From: Paludibacteraceae bacterium
GTDB lineage: Bacteria > Bacteroidota > Bacteroidia > Bacteroidales > Paludibacteraceae
DNA: 64,000 nt
Direction: 5' to 3'
Assembly: GCA_016938015.1 (NCBI GenBank)
Contig: JAFGVL010000105.1
Location: 22,851-86,850, forward strand
Position 1 is the first letter of the stretch. Each line of letters begins with the position of its first letter. Below are positions 35,079-43,522 of the stretch, in pieces. The notes beneath the pieces are model-generated. The model was not told the origin of the DNA and did not search any database. It saw only the letters and a list, made by a program, of their open reading frames with translations. The position numbers and the translations under genes were made by a program.

Positions 35079-37181
35079 TTACAATAGAATAGAATAACCC
35101 AATCCGAAAGTAATATACTCTGCCGTTAGCATATGAGTTTTAAGCGCAACAACTCCAAACAAACCATTTGTAAATCGGTATTTCATTGCTAATCTGAAAT
35201 ACGTATTGTTCAAAAATTGATAGTCGTAATTATACTGTGGTTGTATATTATCATAAAAATAATACCCACCATCAATTGCTGCAGTTACTCGTCCTAACAC
35301 AAACTCGTTGGATAAACAGCCACCTCCTCGAATGCGTTGTTCAAACTTATCAGGATCCATACGGGTGGTAAAAAAGTTAGCATAGGCATTGGGGTAAGCT
35401 GTGTGGGTATCTGCAAAAGCATCGTCGTAAAAACCATCAACACCCAAACCTATACGGTAAATATTTGCCGCTTGAAAATACAAACCTAGGTTAATATTTC
35501 CTACCAAGTATTGCTTAGTATCAAAACGATTCATTTCACGCATAAAGGCAGATCCCATAATATCTAAGGTAAAGTACTTAGGTAATGGTTCACCCGAAGC
35601 TCTAACCACAGGGGTTAAAACACTAGGACAATATTTCATGCCTAATTCGGCGGTAAACATATTTAAGCCGTTGTTAGGAGATGCAAAATTACCATTAGAT
35701 AAGTGAGTCATGTACGCACCCAGCGAGAATGAATAATGCGATAAAGCATCTTGACGTTGGTTGGAAATATTAGTAAAAGGACGAATAACTAAATTGAAAC
35801 CTCCTTTTATATATACATTGATAGGAGAACCAAACATGGGTGTAATCTCTGCTACAGGTATACTATCGTTATTTGTTAGCGATTGTTTATTCCATTTGGT
35901 AACATAACTAGCTCCAAAACCTGCTGTTAAGTTAAAGTCCACCGGATCGGTACTTAACAATGGAATATCTACATATGGATAAATGGCAAAAGCCGAACCG
36001 AGTAAAGCCTCGTTGCCCAAGTTTAAGTAAGTAAAACCTAAACCGGTAGTAGGCACATTAAAATAATGATGCCAGTTTTTACTGCCAACAGTAGGCCATT
36101 CTACACAAAACTCAGCTCCTAAAACAGGGCGTAAAGAAGCACCGGTTAAATAGCTCTTTTGTTCAGCTTCGTGTTGGTAAATTTTTCCGGCTATTAAATT
36201 ATATTTATACTGACGTGGTTTGTCGTATATTAAATCGCTGGTTAAACCTACATTTTCGTAATCGCTGTAAGATTTTGGGGTGTTATCTACCCGCTCGTAT
36301 CGAGGAGCTGCGGTTACCGATGCTAGATCTACATTCGACCAATTATTAGAGGCATTTTCGTATTTATTGGCTTTGTTTTTTGAAGGAGATCCTCCATCAA
36401 GCCAAAGGCCTCCACCCGATTTAACACCTGCACGACCCGAACCGCTTGACCAGCTATCGTTTGCTTTGCCTTTTCCGCCTCTGGAAGAGCCACCTGAATT
36501 ATCAGCCCAAATACCTCCACCTTTACCAACTTTGGCACTAGTACCTGAATTTGCAGCAACCCACGAATCATTTGCACGACCACGACCTCTATTAGTTCCT
36601 CTTTTCGAACTACCATCCCAATCGTTATATGCACTGGAGTAATCTACTTTTAGCTTACGTTTTCCATCGCTGGCAGTCCATGTACCTCCGGATTTTTTAC
36701 TCTTATTTCGTGAATTAGAATTATCGGCAAAGGGATCATATCCTCCTGCTCCGGCTTTGCCACGTTTTTTATTTCCTTTTTCATCAAAAGGATCATAACC
36801 TCCAGCGGAAGTTCTTCCTTTGTATTTTCCTTTTTTATCGTTTGAGGCAAAAGGGTCATATCCGGCACCACCTTTTTTCCCTTTTTTATTTTTTTTATCA
36901 TAGTCGGCAAAGGGATCAAAGCCTCCGGCATTAGAACTTTTTCCTCCCGACGAAGCAAAGGGATCAAAACCTTGAGAAGAACCACTTCTTTTACGTTTTG
37001 TTTTTTTGCCTCCTCCTATTGAGTATAAAGAACCATTACCCGATCTTTTGCCGGTCATTTTAGCTGACTTTTGTTTTCTGGCTTGATTTCTACCTTTAAT
37101 AGAACAGTCTTCGCCTAAACATTGAGCACTTAAGTTAAAGCTTATAAGAGATGCAATAAATAAAATGAGGTATTTTTTCAT
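35079..37181 (-). CDS. PagL-like outer-membrane barrel with repetitive GYDPFA N-terminus
   Basis: A 700-residue protein with two parts. After a signal peptide (1-20), residues 30-280 are low-complexity and basic. They hold five G-F/Y-D-P-F repeats with aromatic residues at 72, 88, 108, 129 and 148, spaced 16-21 residues, then Trp-containing Gly/Ser repeats (GGTW, GGGIWAD, GGGLWLDGG, ANDSW twice). Residues of about 325-700 look like an outer-membrane beta-barrel of the acyloxyacyl hydrolase/PagL (lipid A 3-O-deacylase) family. His493 and Ser495 in THLSNGNFASPNNG fit the PagL His-x-Ser-Asn signature. A lipid A-editing function is inferred. The N-terminal extension is unlike PagL and its role is unknown. 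It is first in the minus-strand envelope cluster. Confidence 0.7.
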   Translation of the reverse strand: MKKYLILFIASLISFNLSAQCLGEDCSIKGRNQARKQKSAKMTGKRSGNGSLYSIGGGKKTKRKRSGSSQGFDPFASSGGKSSNAGGFDPFADYDKKNKKGKKGGAGYDPFASNDKKGKYKGRTSAGGYDPFDEKGNKKRGKAGAGGYDPFADNSNSRNKSKKSGGTWTASDGKRKLKVDYSSAYNDWDGSSKRGTNRGRGRANDSWVAANSGTSAKVGKGGGIWADNSGGSSRGGKGKANDSWSSGSGRAGVKSGGGLWLDGGSPSKNKANKYENASNNWSNVDLASVTAAPRYERVDNTPKSYSDYENVGLTSDLIYDKPRQYKYNLIAGKIYQHEAEQKSYLTGASLRPVLGAEFCVEWPTVGSKNWHHYFNVPTTGLGFTYLNLGNEALLGSAFAIYPYVDIPLLSTDPVDFNLTAGFGASYVTKWNKQSLTNNDSIPVAEITPMFGSPINVYIKGGFNLVIRPFTNISNQRQDALSHYSFSLGAYMTHLSNGNFASPNNGLNMFTAELGMKYCPSVLTPVVRASGEPLPKYFTLDIMGSAFMREMNRFDTKQYLVGNINLGLYFQAANIYRIGLGVDGFYDDAFADTHTAYPNAYANFFTTRMDPDKFEQRIRGGGCLSNEFVLGRVTAAIDGGYYFYDNIQPQYNYDYQFLNNTYFRLAMKYRFTNGLFGVVALKTHMLTAEYITFGLGYSILL

Positions 37182-37225
37182 AAAGTAACAAATACATTTT
37201 CAATTAAAAATGAAGAAAAAAGATA

Positions 37226-37233
37226 TATCTTTG
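37226..37233 (+). promoter_or_regulatory. possible minus-7 box of gldF
   Basis: TATCTTTG fits TAnnTTTG and lies 46 bp ahead of the gldF ATG. No matching TTTG box is seen at the expected distance upstream, so support is partial. Confidence 0.35.
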
Positions 37234-37279
37234 TTCCTGTTTTTGAGGAACCACAAATATATAAAATACTTGCTAAACC

Positions 37280-38002
37280 ATGATTGTTTTACTAAAAAAA
37301 GAATTGCGCAGCTTTTTCAGCTCTGCCACAGGATACATAGTGATAGGTATTTTCCTGCTTTTTACAGGTTTGTTTTTATGGGTATTTCCGGGTCAATATA
37401 ACATACCCGAATCAGGATATGCACAACTGGACGGGCTTTTTGAATTAGCTCCGTGGTTGTTTTTATTTTTAGTTCCTGCAGTAACCATGCGTATGTTTGC
37501 CGAAGAAAAACGCAACGGCACCATCGAACTATTGTACACAAAACCATTAACGGGATTAGAAATTGTTCTTGGAAAATACTTAGCTGCAGTGGTACTGGTT
37601 CTGCTTGCGCTTTTACCTACTCTTATCTATTTTGGCAGTGTTTATTACTTGGCCGAACCTTTTGGTAATGTTGATACAGGAGCTTTTTGGGGTTCTTTTA
37701 TCGGGTTGTTTTTTTTAGCCGCTATATATGTTGCCATTGGCGTTTTTTGCTCGTCGATTAGCAATAATCAAATAGTATCGTTTATTACCGCCGTTATTAT
37801 GTGTTTTTTTATTTATTCCGGTTTCGATTTAATCGGGTCGTTATTTTCTTCAGGAAAAACCATTACCTTTATATCATCCATAGGCATCAATGCTCATTAT
37901 GAATCGATGAGTAGAGGAGTAATTGATAGTAGAGATGTACTTTATTTTTTAAGTGTAAGTGCCTTGTTTATTTTTGGAACTAAACTAACTATAAAACAAT
38001 AA
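37280..38002 (+). CDS. gldF: gliding-type ABC transporter permease GldF
   Basis: A 240-residue integral membrane protein with about six helices. The opening MIVLLKKELRSFFSSATGYIVIGIFLL and the segment FAEEKRNGTIELLYTKPLTGLEIVLGKYLAA are characteristic of ABC-2 type permeases and of GldF. It pairs with GldG and the ATPase GldA. In Flavobacterium gldF and gldG are adjacent. Here gldG is at 23273, upstream by 12.3 kb on the same strand, with a minus-strand envelope cluster in between. Length is normal and the frame is intact. It is followed after 134 bp by surE. Confidence 0.9.
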   Translation: MIVLLKKELRSFFSSATGYIVIGIFLLFTGLFLWVFPGQYNIPESGYAQLDGLFELAPWLFLFLVPAVTMRMFAEEKRNGTIELLYTKPLTGLEIVLGKYLAAVVLVLLALLPTLIYFGSVYYLAEPFGNVDTGAFWGSFIGLFFLAAIYVAIGVFCSSISNNQIVSFITAVIMCFFIYSGFDLIGSLFSSGKTITFISSIGINAHYESMSRGVIDSRDVLYFLSVSALFIFGTKLTIKQ

Positions 38003-38136
38003 ACCATTGGTTGTGATTTTTTTCTCCCAACCATATTTGATACGTTATTTCTTGTAAAATTACAAACAACCAATAGCTAAACGGAAAGTCGAAACGCAAT
38101 ACAAAAACTTAATTTTCTTTACCTAAACCCATAGCA

Positions 38137-38901
38137 ATGCCTCTTATTTTAATATCCAACGATGATGGTATAACTGCAAAGGGAATTCAGTCTTTGATTG
38201 AAAGCATGCGCCCTTTGGGATCTGTAATAGTTGTAGCTCCAGATAGCCCGCGTTCAGCACAATCGAGTGCTTTAACTGTTACGACTCCTCTTCGTGTAAA
38301 AAAAATTCATGAAGAAGAGGGTTTAGTACAATATATTTGCAACGGCACGCCATCAGACTGCGTGAAATTAGCCTTAAATCAACTTTGTCCGAGAAAACCC
38401 GATATAGTAGTTGCCGGTATTAATCACGGCACAAATTCTTCTATCAGCGTAATTTATTCAGGTACAATAGGAGCTACCATTGAAGGATGTGTTAACGGAA
38501 TACCTTCAATAGGCTTCTCATTATGCAATTTTGACCCTCGAGCAGATTTTAGTACCGCCATGATTTATGCTCAAAGAATAACCAAAAAAATAGTTCAAGA
38601 AGGACTTCCAAAAGGTATTTGTTTAAACGTAAACATACCCGATTTAAAAACTATTAAAGGCATAAAAATTTGCCGCCAATCGGAAGGATATTGGTCGGAA
38701 GAGTTTATTAAACGCGAAGACCCTTACGGAAAGCATTATTATTGGCTTACGGGCGAATTTATAAATGCCGAAAAACTAAATGACGACACCGACGAATGGG
38801 CGTTAGAAAACGGCTATATTTCCATTGTACCGGTAAAAGTTGACATGACAGCTTATGAATACATCAACGACTTAAAAAAATTAGATTATGAGCAAGAGTA
38901 G
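38137..38901 (+). CDS. surE: 5'/3'-nucleotidase SurE
   Basis: A 254-residue metal-dependent phosphatase acting on nucleoside 5'- and 3'-monophosphates. The metal site is visible: Asp9-Asp10 in ISNDDGI, Ser in APDSPRSAQSSA (near 42), and Asn-His in GINHGTNSS (near 95) followed by YSGTIGATIEG. Length is standard. The 3' end overlaps the next gene by 14 bases, so that gene is likely translationally coupled. The neighbours gldF, a small membrane protein and lpxB make a compact plus-strand group. Confidence 0.95.
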   Translation: MPLILISNDDGITAKGIQSLIESMRPLGSVIVVAPDSPRSAQSSALTVTTPLRVKKIHEEEGLVQYICNGTPSDCVKLALNQLCPRKPDIVVAGINHGTNSSISVIYSGTIGATIEGCVNGIPSIGFSLCNFDPRADFSTAMIYAQRITKKIVQEGLPKGICLNVNIPDLKTIKGIKICRQSEGYWSEEFIKREDPYGKHYYWLTGEFINAEKLNDDTDEWALENGYISIVPVKVDMTAYEYINDLKKLDYEQE

Positions 38902-39205
38902 TTGGAACAATGAAACAGATGGCAACGGACGAGATAACTTTTGGATGGGATTTATTCCTTCATTTATACTTCCATTTATTATATTGGTTATTATTTTTAA
39001 AACTAAATACACTACAGAAAAACCTTTATTTGAAGCTTTGTATAAATTTTCGGCAACCGGCTTATTAGGAAAAGACCTTTTAGCAAGTACTATTATTTGT
39101 TTTGTGTTGTTATTTGTATTTAATATACTCAAAAAAGAACGCGCCAGTATGGGTGCTTTTGTTGGCGTAGTACCTTATATTATTTTAACTTTTTGGATTA
39201 TGTAA
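38888..39205 (+). CDS. small membrane protein of unknown function
   Basis: A 105-residue protein with a hydrophilic N-terminus (MSKSSWNNETDGNGRDN) and three hydrophobic segments: FWMGFIPSFILPFIILVIIF, LLASTIICFVLLFVFNIL and FVGVVPYIILTFWIM. A short positively charged loop (KKERAS) precedes the last. It is an inner-membrane protein by appearance, and I do not recognise the family. The start ATG lies 14 bases inside surE, and lpxB follows after 53 bases, which is why I consider it a true gene. Involvement in lipid A or phosphate metabolism would be guesswork. Confidence 0.75.
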   Translation: MSKSSWNNETDGNGRDNFWMGFIPSFILPFIILVIIFKTKYTTEKPLFEALYKFSATGLLGKDLLASTIICFVLLFVFNILKKERASMGAFVGVVPYIILTFWIM

Positions 39206-39258
39206 GTTTTAGTCCCGGTAAAATGGAACAATTCTTATAAAACTAACCGTATAATAAC

Positions 39259-40386
39259 TTGAAATATTATCTTATAGCCGGCGAAGCATCGGGCGACTTA
39301 CACGGAGCTAATTTGATGCACGAAATAAAACAATTGGATGCACACGCTGAATTTTGTTTTATGGGAGGCGATTTAATGCAAGCCCAAGGCGGTAAAATAG
39401 TAAAGCACTACCGCGATATGGCTTTTATGGGTATTATAATGGTATTACTCAACGCTCGCACTGTATGGAACAACCTACAACAATGCAAGCAAAGCATAAA
39501 AACCTTTGAACCGGATGTACTGATTCTAATTGATTATCCCGGTTTTAATTTACGAATGGCTAAGTTTGCTAAAAAACAACTTCCTCATACGCCTGTTTAT
39601 TACTACATTTCTCCTAAAATATGGGCATGGAAAGAATACCGTATCAAGTCGATAAAAAAATACATCGATAAAATGTTTACCATTTTACCTTTCGAAACAG
39701 AGTTTTACAAAAAACACCAATTCGAAGTAGAATATGTAGGCAACCCCAGTGTAGATTCTGTGGCATTTCGTACTAATAAAGACGAAAGTTTCAGCTCTTT
39801 TGTTGAACGAAATAAATTAGATTCAAAACCCATTATAGCGCTATTAGCAGGAAGCAGAAAACAAGAAATTAAGGGTTGCCTTCCGATAATGGTAAAAATG
39901 ATTGATTTATTCCCCGACTATCAATTTGTTATAGGAGGCGCTCCTGCCATTACGCCCGATTTTTATGCCAATATTATTGGCAACAATAAGATTCAAGTAG
40001 TTTACGGGCAAACCTACGATTTACTGCAACAAGCACATGCAGCGGTAGTTAATTCCGGAACTGCCACGCTCGAAACTGCTTTATTTAAAGTGCCCGAAGT
40101 AGTAGTATACCATTGGAAACTTGGTGTTATAATGAACATTTTACAACAGTTAGTGTTGAAAGTAAAATATGTTTCCCTAGTAAATCTTATTTACAACAAA
40201 ATGTTAGTAAAAGAACTAATTGCCGCTAATTTTACGACAGAAAATTTACACAAAGAATTAACCCTCCTTTTAAACCCTTCCTACAGAGAAAACTTACTGA
40301 AAGGGTATGATGAGGTTATTGAAAAACTTGGGAAACCGGGAGCTGCCAAACACACAGCTGAAAAAATGTGGCATTATTTAAACTAA
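39259..40386 (+). CDS. lpxB: lipid-A-disaccharide synthase
   Basis: A 375-residue GT19 glycosyltransferase that joins UDP-2,3-diacylglucosamine to lipid X to form the lipid A disaccharide at the inner face of the cytoplasmic membrane. The signature GEASGDLHGANLM is at 8-20. ISPKIWAWKEYRIK near 117 and LAGSRKQEIKGCLPIM near 195 are also conserved. The start is TTG: an ATG in frame appears only at residue 20 inside the signature, and the nearest upstream ATG frame is short and closed. Length is normal. It belongs to a surE-membrane protein-lpxB group. Confidence 0.95.
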   Translation: MKYYLIAGEASGDLHGANLMHEIKQLDAHAEFCFMGGDLMQAQGGKIVKHYRDMAFMGIIMVLLNARTVWNNLQQCKQSIKTFEPDVLILIDYPGFNLRMAKFAKKQLPHTPVYYYISPKIWAWKEYRIKSIKKYIDKMFTILPFETEFYKKHQFEVEYVGNPSVDSVAFRTNKDESFSSFVERNKLDSKPIIALLAGSRKQEIKGCLPIMVKMIDLFPDYQFVIGGAPAITPDFYANIIGNNKIQVVYGQTYDLLQQAHAAVVNSGTATLETALFKVPEVVVYHWKLGVIMNILQQLVLKVKYVSLVNLIYNKMLVKELIAANFTTENLHKELTLLLNPSYRENLLKGYDEVIEKLGKPGAAKHTAEKMWHYLN

Positions 40387-40485
40387 ATGCATTATTTTTT
40401 TCACATTTTTGTAAAAACTTCGTTGTTTTAAAACAAGTACATTCGTGCATAAACCAATAGATAAACTTAATTAAAAAATATTCAG

Positions 40486-43341
40486 ATGAAAAAAATTTTG
40501 TTATGCGCCCTTTCATTGCTTAGTTTCTTGCAAATGAATTTTGCCGCAACTCCAACCTTATCGGCTAATGCCATACAAGCGTGTTATGACGGAACTACAA
40601 AACCCATCTTAAACATCGTAGCCGGCAGTGCCCAAACATCCTATGTGAGTGGGGCTATCAACGACCCAACAAACGCTGCCTTTGCTAAAGGCATTTACTT
40701 TACATCTACTAATAACCCTACTTCATTTACTATTACCAGTGATAATACAGCGGTAGTGCCGGTAGCCAATATAAGCATGACTTTAATTAGTGGCGATCAA
40801 TATGTGTGCAAAATTAAACCTATTGGAGTTGGATACGCAACTATTAAAATTATTGCTACAAATGGTGCAAACTCTCCAACTTATACAATAAAATATGCCG
40901 CATCGGCTGCATCGGCCTATGCATCAAACACCATTTTTCCTACAGGCATTGCCGATGCATCAGCAGCGGCAGTAGTAGATGACAATTTTATGTTTGTAGC
41001 GGATGATGAAACAAACTTACTCCGCTTGTTTAGCCGTAAAGAATCCGGACAATCTATTTACAGTTTAGATATTACGTCTTCAGCAGGAGGTATTGTTGGC
41101 GAAGAATTTGACTTAGAAGGAGCTTCTAAAAGTAGCGTTTCTTACAATTCGGCCAATAGAATTTATTGGATAGCATCTCTTGGTAATAGTAAATCCGGCA
41201 ACTTAAAACCATATAGAGACCGTGTAATTGCAACCGACATATCAGGCACAGGAGCCTCTACAACACTTACCGTAAAAGGATATTCTACCAAAATGCGCAC
41301 TGCTTTAATAAGCTGGGGAGATGCAAATAGTTGGAACTTTACTACGTCAGCTGCCAGTGGCATGATTGCCAAACGTATTGATGGATTTAATATTGAAAGC
41401 TTAACGGTATGCAACGAAGGAGAAAAAGCTTTTATCGGTTTTCGTGCCCCATGTGTACCGTTGAAAGGTACAGCCCCTACCGCAAGCAACCGCTTATATG
41501 CTGTAATTGCTCCGATAAACAATTTTGAAACTATGATGAATGTGGTAGGTAATTCTGGCACAACTCCTACTATCGGCGAACCTATTTTATTTGATTTTGA
41601 TGGTTTAGGTATTCGTTCCATTGAACGTGTTGGAGGCAATAAATACCTTATTCTGGCCGGGCTTTTTGAAGGTGGCGGTACTCCTAAAGTATATTTATGG
41701 GATGGTACTATCCCTGCTAACCCGGGTACAAATCCTATTACAACAGCCTCATCAAGCTTAATTTTATTGCCTTTAAACTTAACCGACTTGGTTCAATCAT
41801 CTTCCGACGGTATTGTTGAAGGTCATCCTGAAGCTATGTTAGCCGACCAAATTGGCAACAATATCCTTACCCATTTAATATGCGATAACGGTACTGTAGA
41901 TTATTACAACGATGGCACTCAAGCCAAAGATTTTGCTGCAGATAGCGACGAATTTCCATTTGCAAAATACCGAATGGATACGTATGTATATTCACTAAGC
42001 GGCGAACCTGCTTTATTATTAACTTCTGGAAGCAATACACAAAGTATCAATGCGGGAGCAGCTATAACATCTATTATTTATACTTGGGGAGGAGCTGCAA
42101 CAGGTGTGACAGTTTCAGGTTTACCGACAGGCGTAAATGCCGTTACCAATATGCCAGGTAAAAATGTAAGTATTTCAGGAACGCCAAGTGTTACCGGAAC
42201 ATTTAATTATACAGTTACAACCACGCAAGCAAGCGGAACAGCTGCTGTATTAACCGGAACTATCAACATAAGTACACCATTAGCTGAACCTTCGGGAATA
42301 AGCGCAAGTTCCACTTCAAGTTCTATTACCCTAAACTGGACTCCTGTAATCAATGCAAATGGATATATTATAAATCTCTGTACATCGAGTACCGGAGGTG
42401 ATAATATTTTATTCAACGAAACATTTGCCACGCAAACGGCTACAAGTGGTACAAATAATACAACACCCATCACTTTTGATGAAACATGGACCAAAAATAC
42501 CGGAATGCTAACCTTTATGGAAACCGGAGCTGTTACCCTTGCCGGTAATGCTCGCTATTCAACATCTGCCATAAATCTGACTGATGTGAATACCATCCTT
42601 GAATTTGATGCTAAATATATGACCGGATACACTCCTACTAGTGGCAATGTATCGGCAGTATGTATTAATGATAATGGTACGGCTACCAATAACGGACTTC
42701 GTTTTACTGTTGCTTCTGATCTAACTATCAATTTTGCTAAAACCGGGGGAACTGGAACTCCAATTTTTTTAGGACCAACAACCCTCACAAGTACCTACCA
42801 AACCTTTAAAGTACAAATTAACGGATTTTACGTAAATACAGCTTTAAATGGAAGTGACATCATTACTTTTAGAACTCAATCTTCAGGCTTTATTCCTATT
42901 ACATTTAAAAATGTAAAGGTATATGTTTCGGGAGGAGGTTCTTCTAATATTTGTAATGAAATTACAGTTACCGGTGGCAACTCCAATACATATACAATTA
43001 CCGGTTTAACACCCGACAAAACATATACTTATCAGTTGAAAGCAACCAATGCCGACCCTCTTCAAAACAGTGCATATAGTGAGGCACAAACTATCGGAAC
43101 CACCACTAAAATTAATTCATCGGTAGCCGATAATATACAACTCTTTCAAATAAATGAAGTACTGGTAATTAAAGGCGCAGATGTAACCAACATTTCTATC
43201 TGCGATATTACCGGAAAAACGCTGTTAAGAAACAAAGCAGCACAAAGTATCAACATGAACGGACTCAATAAAGGGATCTATGTAGTGCTGATAGACACAA
43301 AAAATGGAACTACCTTCGCTGAGAAAATTATCAAACAATAA
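40486..43341 (+). CDS. large T9SS-sorted protein with DUF4623-like and fibronectin-type domains
   Basis: A 951-residue secreted protein. A signal peptide (1-20) is followed by an N-terminal beta domain, then a large region (about 140-505) with repeated Asp/Gly loops (DDNFMFVADDETNLLRLFSR, NRIYWIASLGNSKSGN) resembling DUF4623 or beta-propeller-like sequences. An Ig-like module covers about 505-595 (SGLPTGVNAV, ISGTPSVTG). A fibronectin III-like domain starts at 599 (LAEPSGISASSTSSSITLNW) and is interrupted by a jelly-roll-like insert (about 640-830). A type A T9SS sorting domain ends it (SICDITGKTLL, LNKGIYVVLI, EKIIKQ). It is likely surface-bound. Substrate and role are unknown. A terminator follows, so it is probably monocistronic. 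Confidence 0.85.
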   Translation: MKKILLCALSLLSFLQMNFAATPTLSANAIQACYDGTTKPILNIVAGSAQTSYVSGAINDPTNAAFAKGIYFTSTNNPTSFTITSDNTAVVPVANISMTLISGDQYVCKIKPIGVGYATIKIIATNGANSPTYTIKYAASAASAYASNTIFPTGIADASAAAVVDDNFMFVADDETNLLRLFSRKESGQSIYSLDITSSAGGIVGEEFDLEGASKSSVSYNSANRIYWIASLGNSKSGNLKPYRDRVIATDISGTGASTTLTVKGYSTKMRTALISWGDANSWNFTTSAASGMIAKRIDGFNIESLTVCNEGEKAFIGFRAPCVPLKGTAPTASNRLYAVIAPINNFETMMNVVGNSGTTPTIGEPILFDFDGLGIRSIERVGGNKYLILAGLFEGGGTPKVYLWDGTIPANPGTNPITTASSSLILLPLNLTDLVQSSSDGIVEGHPEAMLADQIGNNILTHLICDNGTVDYYNDGTQAKDFAADSDEFPFAKYRMDTYVYSLSGEPALLLTSGSNTQSINAGAAITSIIYTWGGAATGVTVSGLPTGVNAVTNMPGKNVSISGTPSVTGTFNYTVTTTQASGTAAVLTGTINISTPLAEPSGISASSTSSSITLNWTPVINANGYIINLCTSSTGGDNILFNETFATQTATSGTNNTTPITFDETWTKNTGMLTFMETGAVTLAGNARYSTSAINLTDVNTILEFDAKYMTGYTPTSGNVSAVCINDNGTATNNGLRFTVASDLTINFAKTGGTGTPIFLGPTTLTSTYQTFKVQINGFYVNTALNGSDIITFRTQSSGFIPITFKNVKVYVSGGGSSNICNEITVTGGNSNTYTITGLTPDKTYTYQLKATNADPLQNSAYSEAQTIGTTTKINSSVADNIQLFQINEVLVIKGADVTNISICDITGKTLLRNKAAQSINMNGLNKGIYVVLIDTKNGTTFAEKIIKQ

Positions 43342-43395
43342 TTCTTCTTTAAAAAATTTACAATCTACTACAAATTTTCACACATAGTTTATTTT

Positions 43396-43437
43396 TCATC
43401 CGATGAGTTTAATTCATCGGATGAGTTTCTTTTTTTG
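43396..43437 (+). terminator. terminator after the large T9SS cargo gene
   Basis: An 11-bp stem (43396-43406 tcatccgatga with 43414-43424) has a 7-base loop and is followed by a T-rich tract (43426-43437), 55 bp beyond the stop codon. Confidence 0.75.
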
Positions 43438-43522
43438 TTGAAAAGTTTTAATCCAAAAATCGCTCTTGTTTCTTTTGGATTGCTAATTTTACCTTGATTT
43501 TTAATTATTTAAACAAATCAGT

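Noticed and set aside
36280..36985. Open frames on both strands over the N-terminus of the PagL-like barrel gene
   Set aside because: They follow from the repetitive Gly/Asp/Pro codons of the real gene. The products are biased and lack domains.
37280..38002. Treating gldF as a pseudogene because its partner is elsewhere
   Set aside because: The frame is intact, of normal length (240 residues) and starts with the conserved LLKKELRSFF segment.
40316..40516. An antisense frame over the lpxB end and the following intergenic bases
   Set aside because: It covers the end of lpxB, the intergenic gap and the signal peptide of the next gene without a recognisable product.
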